Shown here: piece after piece, positions 22,801 to 32,272 of the stretch
Layout: each line of letters starts with the position of its first letter
Position numbering within the stretch: the stretch's first letter is position 1
DNA from: Sphingobacteriales bacterium
GTDB lineage: Bacteria; Bacteroidota; Bacteroidia; Chitinophagales; UBA2359
DNA length: 64,000 nt
Assembly: GCA_016718845.1 (NCBI GenBank)
Contig: JADKCK010000045.1
Location: 29,526 to 93,525 of the forward strand
Direction: 5' to 3'
The notes under the pieces: generated by a model
Database searches by the model: none
Told to the model about the DNA's origin: nothing
Seen by the model: the letters and a program-made list of their open reading frames with translations, nothing else
Program-made: the position numbers and the translations under genes

Positions 22801-23754
22801 TTATTCTTTCGTTTCGCATCTTGTTTCAATTACGTTTAATAGTCTGTCTTGAAAGTCTGTTAATATTATATCGCCCCAAAATTTGCCATAAAAATTGATT
22901 GTTGAAGTTAATTGATAACTTGAAGAAAGTGTCAATTTTACTTGCTCATTCTTTAATTCAGTCAGTGTGTAAGTTGCGTCAACAAACGTAAAATAGTTTC
23001 CGTTAAGAACGTGTTGGTCAAATACTTTTTGTCGAACTGTTGTTGGGTCAATTTTTATGTCGAATGAAATTTTCTTGTTCACTTCGTATTCCGTGATTGT
23101 TTCTATGAACTTCAAACCACCTTCAAAGTTTCCTATTCTTTGCCCGCCGAGTTCCTTTTTGTCAACTGTTGCACTTAATGGTCTAGGAATGCCGATTGAA
23201 TTGAAAAAACTAGAATTATACTCGCCTTGGTTAATTGTTTCAACTTCAACAATGTTGTCCCAAATTAATTGAGGCGTTGCATTTATAATAACTTCGCTTT
23301 TCACGTTGAAAGTATCAGAAGGACTTTTTATATATTCTTCGATTGGTGCCAATAGAAAAGGCAACAATACTAAGGTCAGAAGCTTTCCTTTACTTTTCTC
23401 TCTGTTGATTTGAACAAGTCTATAAATTAATGCTCCAATTGTACTAAGAATAAAAAATGGTGCTGCAAGAACCAACAAACGAATAAAATCTTCAATGCCG
23501 AACAGGAACATTGTCAAGAAGAATGTTGCAACTGTCAGCCAAGGAATAAAAATTATGTTGCGGTAAGATTTGAGCGTCTCATTGTCGGCAAACATCAAAG
23601 GAATAATTCCCAAAATTGTCGGAATGATAAACAAGTATGTCACAGAAGCCAAAGTTGCTTTTTGTCCAAATGCCAACCTTGTCACAAGTCCGTATACGAT
23701 ACCCAGTACAATTCCGATAATTAAAAGTCCGTATTTCTGTTTCAGTCGTGTCAT
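22801..23754 (-). CDS. Membrane protein with C-terminal SRPBCC-like domain
   Basis: From ATG 23754 (317 residues) the first ~150 residues contain four hydrophobic helices (YGLLIIGIVLGIVYGLV, ASVTYLFIIPTILGIIPLMF and two more), and residues ~155-315 form a START/SRPBCC-like ligand-binding domain: KSEVIINATPQLIWDNIVEVETI, GNFEGGLKFIETITEYEVNKKISFDI, TYTLTELKNEQVKLTLSSSYQL. I chose 23754 because it lies 17 nt after the GTTTAAC end of the preceding site. Function is unknown; the domain usually binds a hydrophobic ligand. Single-gene cassette between two attC-like sites. Confidence 0.85.
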   Translation of the reverse strand: MTRLKQKYGLLIIGIVLGIVYGLVTRLAFGQKATLASVTYLFIIPTILGIIPLMFADNETLKSYRNIIFIPWLTVATFFLTMFLFGIEDFIRLLVLAAPFFILSTIGALIYRLVQINREKSKGKLLTLVLLPFLLAPIEEYIKSPSDTFNVKSEVIINATPQLIWDNIVEVETINQGEYNSSFFNSIGIPRPLSATVDKKELGGQRIGNFEGGLKFIETITEYEVNKKISFDIKIDPTTVRQKVFDQHVLNGNYFTFVDATYTLTELKNEQVKLTLSSSYQLTSTINFYGKFWGDIILTDFQDRLLNVIETRCETKE

Positions 23755-23764
23755 TTTATAATTG

Positions 23765-23897
23765 GTGTTAAACGTTTTACAGATTTGCGATGGTGGCAAT
23801 TTTTAGCACAAATATTTATGCGGAGAACCAATGTTTGATTAACCGCAAATGCTGATACGGAACATTGAACTCCACTTTTGAAAAATCTGTGTTAGTG
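23765..23897 (-). mobile_element. attC-like recombination site 5
   Basis: CACTAAC opens and CGTTTAACAC closes the element on the minus strand; inner boxes ACAGATTT and AAATCTGT (23779-23786, 23883-23890) pair perfectly. It starts 10 nt after the radical SAM gene stop. Confidence 0.62.
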
Positions 23898-23907
23898 GCT
23901 GGGTTTT

Positions 23908-25361
23908 TCATTTCCAAAAGTCTTTCATTTTTACTTTGTTGGTTGTTAATTTAGTTACAAAAAAGAATTGGTAAAGCTCCCAAAACCATACCCGTCTGCC
24001 AATTCTTGTGTACCAACGCATAGCACTTCTTAGTCTTGCTTCTTTATGAAAAAATAACCTCATTAATGCGCTTGGTCTTGTTTGCATTATAATTTCAATG
24101 AGTTTTACGTACAAAATCACAACCCAAGGTTTTAAAAATTGGGTTTTTATAACTTGATGTTTATAATCCCATTTTCTTTGGTCTGTTAAAATAATTTCTT
24201 TGTCTTTGACATCTTCAAAATAGGGTGTCCATTTGTGAGGAGTAACATAAAGTAGTTGAACTTGGTCAGGGTCGTAAGACAATAACTGCTTTAAGCTGTT
24301 ATAAAAGTCTTTTGTTCTTTCTTCTCCAAAACCCACAACATAGGTTGCCATTGAAAGAATATTGTGTTTTCTTAAAAGTTGAATTGCTTCTTTGTCTTTT
24401 GAAACTGTTCCTGCTTTTTTAATTTTTTCAAGCACAACTTCGTCATAATTTTCTATTCCTAATAAAAATCTTTCAAATCCTGCCTTTTTGTATAAATGCA
24501 AAAAGTCTGCATCTCTCACAATATTGTCGGCTCTTATAGAACCTACCAAAATCAATTTCAAATTTTTTTCTATAAGTGCTTCTAAAATTCTCTCCACGCT
24601 TTGGGATTTGATGACGGGTTTTCGTCTGCAAAATTAAATACAATTATTCCATATTTTTTATGCAGCATTTCAATTTCATCAGCAAGAGATTGGGCACTTC
24701 TATGTCTCCATTTTTTCCAAAATAAACTTTGGCCACAGTAGGTACAAGGATAAGGGCAACCCCTTGAAAATTGAATTACTACAGCTTTTCTTTTACCCCA
24801 ATAGGTATAATTATAACCTTTCATTAGCTCCCAACCAATACGAAAATCGTCAAGATTTTTTATATTTGCTGCTGGCAAGGTTTTCAATGGAAGTCCATTT
24901 ACTCTTAAAGCTAATCCTTTAATAATTTCAAGATTTGTTTGGTTTTCAATTGCTGTAATTAAGTTCAATGCTATTTCTTCACCTTCACCACAAACAATGA
25001 AATCAATTTGAGGATTGTCGTCTAAGATTTCTTTCCAGTGATATGTTGGGAAAACACCTCCAATAATAATCTTGATTTTATTATTATTTTGCCTAACAAT
25101 TTTTGTTATTTCATTAATTATTGGTTGAGCTGATGTTGAGCCTGAGTGTCCCAACATAATAACATCTGGACTGTTGGCAATTATTTTTTCTGCAACAACT
25201 TCGGTTTTATAGTTGTAATAATCTGCGTCTAAAAGTTCTACTTCGTGTCCAGCATCAATTAAAGGACCACCAATTGATAAAAGACCCAAAGGTGGCAAAT
25301 GCTCATTTGGCATTCTACTGCCAATTGATAAATGTGGTGGATTTATAATTAATATTTTTAT
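23908..25361 (-). pseudogene. B12-binding radical SAM protein (BchE-like), frameshifted and without ATG start
   Basis: Two frames give one protein of about 480 residues. An N-terminal B12-binding Rossmann domain (INPPHLSIGSRMPNEHLPPLG, DVIMLGHSGST, IIIGGVFPTYH, VCGEGEE) is followed by a radical SAM core with CPYPCTYC (CxxxCxxC) and a BchE-like C-terminus. The break near 24592 is one base in a GAGAGA stretch (KAWERILEAL is expected). The conserved N-terminus extends to 25361, where the first codon after a stop is ATA (IKILIINPP), not ATG; the first ATG is at 25313, inside the domain. So both start and middle are damaged, or two base calls are wrong. Members oxidise or methylate lipids and tetrapyrroles; substrate unknown. 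Confidence 0.8.
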
Positions 25362-25383
25362 TCAACAATACTTATTCTGTTAG

Positions 25384-25866
25384 TTAGGCTTTATTTATCA
25401 GTTCAAGTTTTTTTATCAGTTTGCGACACCAAATTAATGGCAATAGACCTAATATTCCAAATGAACAGTCTATTATTCGCCAATAATATGGAATGCCTCT
25501 TACCGCCCCTGCAAATAATGCTAATGGAATAACCATTAGACAGGCAATAATTCCAAATTCAATTACCCATATATTTTTCACTGGGTCTTTTAATGGTCCG
25601 ATGAAGGAAACGGCAATTACAATATGAGCAAAGGCAAGCCAATCAGTCCCATAACTTAAAAATGGAAAATTGGTATTTGTAGTTTTTACAGCAAAATATA
25701 CATCAGCTAACCAAGTTCTTATAAATTCAGGAAATAAGTCAATGTTATTGTTTAAAATTTGAAGTTCGGTTTCAATAGGGAAAGCAGTTATTCCACTTAA
25801 CACTAGAGCAATAATAAAAAAAATTATAATTGCCCTTATTTTATTGATTATTTTTTTATCATTCAT
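25384..25866 (-). CDS. Small membrane protein of unknown function
   Basis: The 160-residue product has four hydrophobic segments: residues ~11-28 (IRAIIIFFIIALVLSGI), 70-92, 102-120 and 128-145, with a polar loop of DLFPEFIRTWLADVYFAVKTT. I do not recognise the family. It lies 22 nt before the radical SAM frame without an intervening recombination site, so the two probably form a two-gene cassette transcribed together. Confidence 0.75.
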   Translation of the reverse strand: MNDKKIINKIRAIIIFFIIALVLSGITAFPIETELQILNNNIDLFPEFIRTWLADVYFAVKTTNTNFPFLSYGTDWLAFAHIVIAVSFIGPLKDPVKNIWVIEFGIIACLMVIPLALFAGAVRGIPYYWRIIDCSFGILGLLPLIWCRKLIKKLELINKA

Positions 25867-25943
25867 TTGAAAGGTTTTTTTTAGTTTATGTGATATTTTT
25901 TTGTAATTTGAGGGTTGTTTGTAGGATGTTTTTTAGCATTGCA

Positions 25944-26056
25944 GGTAACGTTTTGCAGGCTTTGCGAAGAAGTGGATTTCGAAGTACAAAACTGTCTGCC
26001 AGCACTGAACTTGATACGAAGCTCGAAACTCCGCTTATTGCAAATATGCTGTTATA
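25944..26056 (-). mobile_element. attC-like recombination site 6
   Basis: The minus strand opens CTATAACAGCATATTTGC and closes GCCTGCAAAACGTTACC. The opening CTATAACA and closing CGTTAC resemble the ends of Vibrio-type sites. The centre shares TTCGTATCAAGTTCAGTGCTG with other sites. It begins about 20 nt after the upstream stop. Confidence 0.62.
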
Positions 26057-26077
26057 GCCAGTGCTCCTTTTCGGTCG

Positions 26078-26362
26078 TCATTGTGTTTGTCGTCTTTTAA
26101 GCGTTATAAAAAGTCCGTGAGCAAAGCCAATTATTATGTGTCCAATGATAAATAATATTCCAAGTCCAAGTTGCCCAAGTCCATATTCATCGTGTCCTGT
26201 CAGTAGCTTTGAATAGTTGATTACAAAAATCATATAAACAACAAAAGTAATTGTATGGGCGGTAAATATTTTCCAAAACGATTTACTTTTTGCTGTCATT
26301 AGATATGTTGCTAATAACAGAAACGGTGAAATCAAAAGTAGTATGAGAAAGATGTTTGCCAT
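26078..26362 (-). CDS. Small three-helix membrane protein
   Basis: The 94-residue protein has hydrophobic helices at about residues 3-21, 33-50 and 65-86, ends in KRRQTQ, and contains no other motif I can name. It is a complete small cassette: the next attC-like site starts about 20 nt after its stop. The 146-nt gap to the upstream gene has no clear site. Confidence 0.65.
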   Translation of the reverse strand: MANIFLILLLISPFLLLATYLMTAKSKSFWKIFTAHTITFVVYMIFVINYSKLLTGHDEYGLGQLGLGILFIIGHIIIGFAHGLFITLKRRQTQ

Positions 26363-26508
26363 TTTATTTAATTGTCAAAGAAAATATACCGCCTAAAAAA
26401 AAGCAAGTATTTAGTTATCAAGTAGATAGTCCACTTTTTGCTCAAAAAAACGATAGCTATTTAACACAGACGGCTGTATAGATTGGTACGTTATTTAATC
26501 GTGATTAC

Positions 26509-27033
26509 TTACCGCATTTTTTGTATTATTTTCCATTCATTCGTTAAGCTGTCAAAAACAAATCTTATGTCAGGTTGGTATCCATTTGTTCCTCCACAAC
26601 CAACAGTAATTTCTGCTTTCTTAAAACGTATTCCTTTATAAAAATGCAATTTTCGCTTTCCTTTAAATCCTAAATACCCAAAATTTATGTCAACCGTGTC
26701 TTTAGAAATCACGTTATGAACCACTCTTAAAACGTTGATTGTCTTTTTCTCTTTTATTGATAAGTCAATTAACTCGTCAGTCGTTAGGAATTTATACCTG
26801 TCCAACACGTTTAAGTTTTTAATTCGGCTTCCATATTCGTTCATTTCTACGTATTGCCAACCACTTTGTAAAAGTAAGTCAAAGCTATTATTAAAGCTTT
26901 GACATATAAGTTGTCTAAGGTTTCTGGTTCAATCTTAAATGCGATTTTCTCGTTTTCGGCAAGTTTGTTTTCTTGTCCGAAAGTCAAAAATCCGATTAGG
27001 GTCAATATGATTGTAAGTGTCGTTTTCAAAATG
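26509..27033 (-). pseudogene. Small secreted protein, frameshifted
   Basis: Two frames make one protein of about 174 residues. The first begins at a TTG 4 nt inside the end of the attC-like site region (MKTTLTIILTLIGFLTFGQ, a signal peptide ending FGQ) and runs to LDNLYV; the second resumes QSFNNSFDLLLQSGWQYVE and ends WKIIQKMR. One missing base near 26890 in GTCAAAG explains the break. The function is unknown. Starting so close to the recombination site is usual for cassettes. A 20-bp match to its 3' end occurs at 28344-28363. Confidence 0.65.
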
Positions 27034-27036
27034 GTG

Positions 27037-27166
27037 TATAACGGTTTGCACCTTGGCGAAGTGGCGGAAATCGAAGGATAAATGTTCAAAATTTGCACAA
27101 TGTTCAATAGAATTCCGAATGTTCAATTTAGCACTGAAACCGCCATTTTGCCAAACTGCTGTTATC
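27037..27166 (-). mobile_element. attC-like recombination site 7
   Basis: The minus strand opens ATAACAGCAGTTTGGC and closes GCCAAGGTGCAAACCGTTATAC. ATAAC/GTTAT and GTTTGGC/GCC..GCAAAC pair, and a GGCGG/CCGCC step lies inside. Confidence 0.6.
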
Positions 27167-27186
27167 GGCTGTTCTTCTTTCTGTCA

Positions 27187-28275
27187 TTAGGGGTTAAATT
27201 TTTCAAATGTGTTTCCATTGAACTTAAATGTTCCTTTGTCATTTGTTCCAAGCCACAAATTTCCTTGTTTGTCCTTATACATTGAAACTAAATTAACGTT
27301 ATTTATGCTGTCTTTTATTGGATAATTTGTAATTTCTTTCCCATCATATTTATAAACTCCTCTTTCCCAAGTTGTCAACCAAATATTTCCGCTGTTGTCT
27401 TCTACTATGTGCGAATAGTAAATGTATTCATCTCCGTCAAATATCTTCTCGTTTCCTATTCCTGCTGTTTTTTGGTATTGCAGTCTGTCACTTTTTGCCG
27501 TCTTTTCAAAATCAAAAATATACCTATGCCAAGTATTACAAAACCAAAAACTACCTTGTTTATCTTCAAAAATTGAACGAATACCAAAACTTCCACCTTC
27601 TGGAACAATTGTCAAATCGTGCTCGTACATCCATTTTACAGATTTTCCGTCAAAACGACAAACACCCAAAACGGAAGTGCCAAACCACATTGCACCTTTA
27701 CGGTCTTTATAAATGCAATAGACTTCGTATGGACTAAAAATTGTATTTTTCGTTCTTTTTGTCATTTCTTCGTGCATATAGTGTTTTGGAAATTCTAATT
27801 GAAAAAGATTTGTTCCGTCATAGCGATATGGTCCGTTTTCATTACTTTTCCCCAATATATTAAACCACAAATCATTTGGTTCCAACTTCCATTCTTTACT
27901 TTTTATGGGTTGCAAAGTTGTGAATTTCTTTCCGTCAAATTTATTGATACCTTCAAGAGTTGAAAAATAAATATTTCCAAATTCATCTTCTTGAATTTGC
28001 CTAATCCTATTGTTGCAAAGTCCGTCTTTTGTAGTAAAATTGATAATTGTTTTTCCGTCAAAATGATATACACCTTCACCATCACTTCCAAACCAATAGT
28101 TGCTTTTTCTATCTTGAAACACATACCATAAACGGTCGCCAAGTTTAGTTACAGTATCACCCATTGTAACCTGCTCTTCCAAAAAATCAGAATTTGTTTT
28201 ACTTCCTGTTGTCTGTCCATTGCAAGAAGTCAGTATGGTAAGAATGCAAAAAAATGCAAGTGTTGTTAATTTCAT
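27187..28275 (-). CDS. Free-standing beta-propeller lipoprotein, third copy in the array
   Basis: From ATG 28275 the product (362 residues) begins MKLTTLAFFCILTILTSCNG with lipobox LTSC, then propeller repeats: RKSNYWFGSDGEGVYHFDGK, DEFGNIYFSTLEGINKFDGK, DRKGAMWFGTSVLGVCRFDGK, DNSGNIWLTTWERGVYKYDGK and DKQGNLWLGTNDKGTFKFNG. It is a more distant paralogue of the pair at 11.5-13.7 kb. It is the first gene of the array in transcription order and is followed by attC-like site 7. No kinase is attached. Confidence 0.85.
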   Translation of the reverse strand: MKLTTLAFFCILTILTSCNGQTTGSKTNSDFLEEQVTMGDTVTKLGDRLWYVFQDRKSNYWFGSDGEGVYHFDGKTIINFTTKDGLCNNRIRQIQEDEFGNIYFSTLEGINKFDGKKFTTLQPIKSKEWKLEPNDLWFNILGKSNENGPYRYDGTNLFQLEFPKHYMHEEMTKRTKNTIFSPYEVYCIYKDRKGAMWFGTSVLGVCRFDGKSVKWMYEHDLTIVPEGGSFGIRSIFEDKQGSFWFCNTWHRYIFDFEKTAKSDRLQYQKTAGIGNEKIFDGDEYIYYSHIVEDNSGNIWLTTWERGVYKYDGKEITNYPIKDSINNVNLVSMYKDKQGNLWLGTNDKGTFKFNGNTFEKFNP

Positions 28276-28688
28276 TGTCTGTCTGTTTATTGTGGATTGG
28301 GGTCTTTCATAGAATAGCACACAACTCGCTAATAAACCAAAAGCTTACCGCATTTTTTGTATTGTTTTACGTAACTGCTTTATCGCCTTGCTTATTGTTG
28401 TAGGTGCTGATTTTGTTTTTGCCTACCCAACTATTCCAAATTGCGTTTACGGCGCAGCCAATGGTCAGTCACATTAACAACTGCCGCCTTTCAGTCTTGC
28501 AAAGGTAAAATAAAGAAATGGAAATAGGAAACGATTTTAAAAAAAAGAAAAAATAATTTCGGGGCTTTCCTATCGGTAACATTCCTTTGTATTAAACGGC
28601 AAAGTAACAAATTTGCACTTTATTTTTATTGCGGTACTAATGCAAACAGTTTGCAACCAAAAGCCAGTAACTGCTCTCCTCCCAAACA
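28276..28688. other. Upstream flank of the cassette array
   Basis: No gene is evident. A 20-bp exact match to the 3' end of the small secreted gene at 26508-26527 occurs at 28344-28363. A minus-strand TACCTTTG (-7-like) at 28507-28500 could drive the array. No recombinase or attI-like sequence is recognisable. Confidence 0.45.
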
Positions 28689-30905
28689 TCATCTAACCTC
28701 TTGAATACCTATTTGTTGGGCATTTTGTTGCCATATAGCAAAGTCGGTATTATTTACTTGCCCGTCTAAATTAATATCGGCAGCCGAATAAACAAATGTG
28801 CTGCCCATTTGTTGCGTTTTCCATGCGTTGTAATCTTGGTAATTGATAATGCCATCGTGGTTTATATCGCCTGCCCATTGTTGCCACACATTGTTAGTTT
28901 GTGTTTGCTGATTAGTACCCGATGTAGCAGCCTCCGAAGCACTAAAATCATAAACGGTATTGTTGGGCAGATAAATAGTTGCTTGACTAAGGGTGGCTAA
29001 ATGATGTCGGGTTTTTATGGCAACCTTAAAACCATTAACATAAGGCGTTTGATTGGGTATCCAAACGGTATTGCTGCCTGCCCTAAGCGATGTAATAGTG
29101 CCATCGCTTAACAACAAACAAGCCGTGCGGTATAGCACTTGGTTGGTATTGATGCTATCGCGCAGTTCTACCAATATCCAATCTACAGTATTTGCTGGGA
29201 AATAGGACGAATTAGGTAATGCCTCGTTGCCATTGTAATTCCAAGGGGCAGTATTAAAAGGTTGCGTAAGTGGTAGCAAATTGTGCTGCAACAAATTGGT
29301 GTTCATCTGCCCATTAACTGCATTATAGGCGCCTTGTAGCTGTATTTTTAGTTTTAACTTTACTACATCGGGCGATAAATTACTATCGGGCAACACAAAA
29401 GGGCTTGCAGAGCTTACCGACTCGGTAAAGCTTTGACCTAAAAACCGCTGCCCATCTTGGACATAAAAAGCTGCCTCAAAATATTGTGTAGCTGTTGGCT
29501 CGCTAACAGTATTTACGTAATAGTAATCGGCTTGTGTGCGCTCGGGGGTAACATCAAGCACTACATAACCGTTTTGTAGCAAATTGGTGTACTTAATGTG
29601 GCTATTGTTAGACAATACTACGTCTTCGCCAAACTCAAACGGGAAACCGTCGGAGGTTATGCTGCTTGTAATAAACTCTACCGTTGCCGAGCCTTCGCCT
29701 GTAGCGGCATTGTAGTTACTATATGGCACATCGTTAGCCCATGCACTGTGAATATCGCCCGTTAAGATGCAAGTGTTAGTAATGTTGTTTTGCATAATAT
29801 GGTCAAGTAGGCGTTGTCTATCGGCTGTGTAGCCGTCCCATTGGTCGTTATTGATGCGGGCACCTGCTATGCGCAAGGGGGCAAACATTACTTGCTGTCC
29901 AATAATTTTCCAATGTGCATTAGATTGACTTAGCCCATCTAACAACCAATCTCGCTGCTCGGTGCCTAATATAGTACGGTCGTTATCATCGGCTCCAATA
30001 AAGGCAAAAGCTTGTTGATTTCGCCCAATAATGCGTGTATCGAGCATAAAAAGGTCTATCAATGTGCCATAACTTAGTTTGCGATAAATGCGTTGCGGAT
30101 TAGTATCGGGTTCGGGTCGGCGCATAGGCATCCATTCAAAATAGGCTTGCATGGCTGCTGCTTTGCGGTCGTCCCAACTACCTTCAAATAGGCTATTATG
30201 TCCGCCGGCATTGTCGGTATAAGCATTATTAGCAAACTCATGGTCGTCCCAGACAACAATAAAGGGGTATCGTTGGTGGGCAAGGCGTAGGTCGGCATCT
30301 AATTTGTATTGCGAGTGCCTTGTTCGGTATTGACTAAGGCTAATGGTTTCGGCATCGGGGTCAAAAGTGCGTATATTGCCGCCCGATTGTTCGTAGATAT
30401 AGTCGCCTAATTGAATGACGGCATCAATATCGTTTCGTTGGGCAATTTTTCGATAGGGTGTAAAGTACCCATTACTAAACTCGGCACACGAAGCCAATGC
30501 AAAGCGTACATTATTGGGCGATGCGGCGGGGTCGGGAGCCGTTTTGGTGCGCCCAACCATTGAGTATTTGCCCAAAGCGTAAAACCGATAAAAATAATAG
30601 GTATTAGCAGCTAAATTTTCGGGATCGGCTTTTACGGTATAGTCTTTGTTGCTGTTAGTTGTTACTATGCCATAGTTTGTAATGTTTTCGAAGGTGGTAT
30701 CTGTGGCTATCTGCCATAAAACAGGTATGGTTGTTTGGTTATTATTGGGTGTCACACGTGTCCAAATGATAACACGGTCGGGCAAAGGGTCGCCCGATGC
30801 TACCCCATGATAAAACGGTGCTAATGTTTGGTCGTATACCGATTGCCCAAACAAACACATTGTGCTATAAAGTAAGCTAACGAAAAAGGTTGTTAATTTT
30901 TTCAT
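28689..30905 (-). CDS. phoD: PhoD-like phosphodiesterase/alkaline phosphatase with C-terminal secretion-type module
   Basis: From ATG 30905 the signal peptide runs to FGQS. Residues ~25-115 are the PhoD N-terminal domain (FYHGVASGDPLPDRVIIWTRV) and ~120-480 the metallophosphatase (ASCAEFSNGYFTPY, IQLGDYIYEQ, WDDHEFANN, LTGDIHSAW). PhoD enzymes hydrolyse phosphodiesters outside the cytoplasm using Fe/Ca. The last ~220 residues form a module (LKIQLQGAYN, LPLTQPFNTAPWNY, VDWILVELRD) ending in two dockerin-like DINHDGIINYQDY and DINLDGQVNNTDF loops; the same module ends the divergent gene at 32273-33862. Probably exported by a Bacteroidota-specific route. Confidence 0.9.
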   Translation of the reverse strand: MKKLTTFFVSLLYSTMCLFGQSVYDQTLAPFYHGVASGDPLPDRVIIWTRVTPNNNQTTIPVLWQIATDTTFENITNYGIVTTNSNKDYTVKADPENLAANTYYFYRFYALGKYSMVGRTKTAPDPAASPNNVRFALASCAEFSNGYFTPYRKIAQRNDIDAVIQLGDYIYEQSGGNIRTFDPDAETISLSQYRTRHSQYKLDADLRLAHQRYPFIVVWDDHEFANNAYTDNAGGHNSLFEGSWDDRKAAAMQAYFEWMPMRRPEPDTNPQRIYRKLSYGTLIDLFMLDTRIIGRNQQAFAFIGADDNDRTILGTEQRDWLLDGLSQSNAHWKIIGQQVMFAPLRIAGARINNDQWDGYTADRQRLLDHIMQNNITNTCILTGDIHSAWANDVPYSNYNAATGEGSATVEFITSSITSDGFPFEFGEDVVLSNNSHIKYTNLLQNGYVVLDVTPERTQADYYYVNTVSEPTATQYFEAAFYVQDGQRFLGQSFTESVSSASPFVLPDSNLSPDVVKLKLKIQLQGAYNAVNGQMNTNLLQHNLLPLTQPFNTAPWNYNGNEALPNSSYFPANTVDWILVELRDSINTNQVLYRTACLLLSDGTITSLRAGSNTVWIPNQTPYVNGFKVAIKTRHHLATLSQATIYLPNNTVYDFSASEAATSGTNQQTQTNNVWQQWAGDINHDGIINYQDYNAWKTQQMGSTFVYSAADINLDGQVNNTDFAIWQQNAQQIGIQEVR

Positions 30906-30920
30906 GCTATTATTTTGATG

Positions 30921-30928
30921 CAAAGATA
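30921..30928 (-). promoter_or_regulatory. -7 box of the PhoD-like gene
   Basis: TATCTTTG on the minus strand fits TAnnTTTG and lies 15 nt before the ATG. Confidence 0.5.
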
Positions 30929-31518
30929 GTTATTTTTTAGTTGATGCTATAGTTAGGTGTTATTTATTAATCTGCCTAAATAATTTTGGATGACTAACTG
31001 GTTTAACCGTGCTTTGTGTTGATAGCGGCTAGTTTTTTGTGCAGATATAGGGTATTGTTGCTTAAATATAGCTAAACTATTGCTTATTATCTGCCCAAAA
31101 ACAAAATTTAATTTGCCATTTTAGCTGTTTTATTGTTCTGGGTTTAGCTTTTTGTAATGTTTGGTTTAAAGTGTATTTAAGGCATGGCTGTTCCGTGCGG
31201 GGTTTTTGGGGGTGTGATTGGCACTCCCTGATTCGAAAGTGCCTAAGAGCGCCTAAAAAGTAATTTGCTAAACGTTTGTGTTAAAATAAACAATAAATTA
31301 GGCGTTTCGTATCTGCCAGAAACATTTTCATGCTACATAGCGTATAGTTTAACAAGCCTATTAGGGGTAATTTATGTGGTATAGTTTAAGTTTATTGGGC
31401 TGTAAAGTAGGTGTTGCAAATAAAAAATGCAATTGTTAATAGGTGTTGTAGCTTTATTAACAACTTCGGCTTATTTTGTTGTAAGGTTTGGGATTTTATT
31501 AGTAGTAGGTTTGCTTTC

Positions 31519-32000
31519 ACACCCTTTAGAAATACTTTTACACCATTTAGAAATACTTTCACACCATTTAGAAATACTTTCACACCCTTTAGAAATACTT
31601 TCACACACTTTAGAAATACTTTCACACCCTTTAAATACTTTCACACCCTTTAAATACTTTTACACCTTGAAATCTTTTACACCCTTTAAATACTTTTACA
31701 CCCTTTAGAAATACTTTCATTAAAACTTTACACCCTTTAAATACTTTCACACCCTTTAAATACTTTTCACCCTTTAAATACTTTTACACCCTTTAAATAC
31801 TTTCACCCTTTAAATACTTTTACACCCTTTAGAAATACTTTTACACCCTTTAGAAATACTTTCACCCTTTAAATACTTTCACACCCTTTAAATACTTTCA
31901 CACCCTTAAAATACTTTTACACCCTTCAAATACTTTTACAACTTTTACACCCTTACACCCTTTAAATACTTTCACACCCTTCTAAATACTTTTACACCAA
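31519..32000. repeat. Tandem array of ~19-23 bp units (ACACCCTTTA(GA)AATACTTT)
   Basis: Roughly two dozen imperfect copies of ACACCCTTTAAATACTTT, some with an extra GA, fill about 480 bp. The reading frames through it (KVFLNGV or TLEILSH repeats) are by-products. It lies between the divergent PhoD-like and Omp28-like genes. The flanking stretch 30929-31518 shows nothing else I can identify. Confidence 0.85.
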
Positions 32001-32020
32001 TTACAATTTAACACTATTTA

Positions 32021-32180
32021 GCTTAACCCACCCCTGCCCCTCCCAGGAGGGGAATTTAGTTACAATTTACAACTTACCCTTTATAGTTTATAACTTACCC
32101 TTTACAAGTTACAACTTACTATTAGCTTAACCCACCCCTGCCCCTCCCAGAAGGGGAATTTAGTTACAATTTACAACTTA
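32021..32180. repeat. Two direct copies of a ~65-bp element with a GC-rich palindrome
   Basis: TAGCTTAACCCACCCCTGCC and the following bases, with CCCCTCCCAGGAGGGG, TTAGTTACAATTTACAAC, occur from 32021 and again from 32113. Between and after them are TTACAATTTACAACTTACCC-type short repeats to about 32240. Confidence 0.8.
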
Positions 32181-32272
32181 CCCTTTACAATTTACAACTT
32201 ACCCTTTACAATTTATAACTTACCCTTTACAGTTTATAATCATCTACTTATCTAATTTCAATTCAAAATACA

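Larger units (their letters stand above)
11314..28275 (-). mobile_element. Integron-type gene cassette array without visible integrase
   Basis: All genes here are on the minus strand and most are unrelated to each other. Seven clear and two or three degraded attC-like palindromes follow individual stop codons closely, in the orientation expected of cassettes, and several genes start 12-50 nt after the GTTA end. No tyrosine recombinase is encoded in the window; the integrase would be expected beyond the 28.3-kb end, where a PhoD-like gene lies instead. This resembles arrays of attC sites lacking an integrase (CALIN). Base composition is more AT-rich than in the flanking host genes. Confidence 0.6.

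Noticed and set aside
13801..27166. Reading the palindromes between cassette genes as ordinary terminators
   Set aside because: They are 50-160 bp with long centres, share end boxes and internal blocks with each other, and lack T runs; the true terminators in this window are short perfect stems.
31392..31708. Several overlapping 77-93 codon frames on both strands (KVFLNGV, TLEILSH repeats)
   Set aside because: They are read-through of the ~20-bp tandem array, without start signals or non-repeat content.
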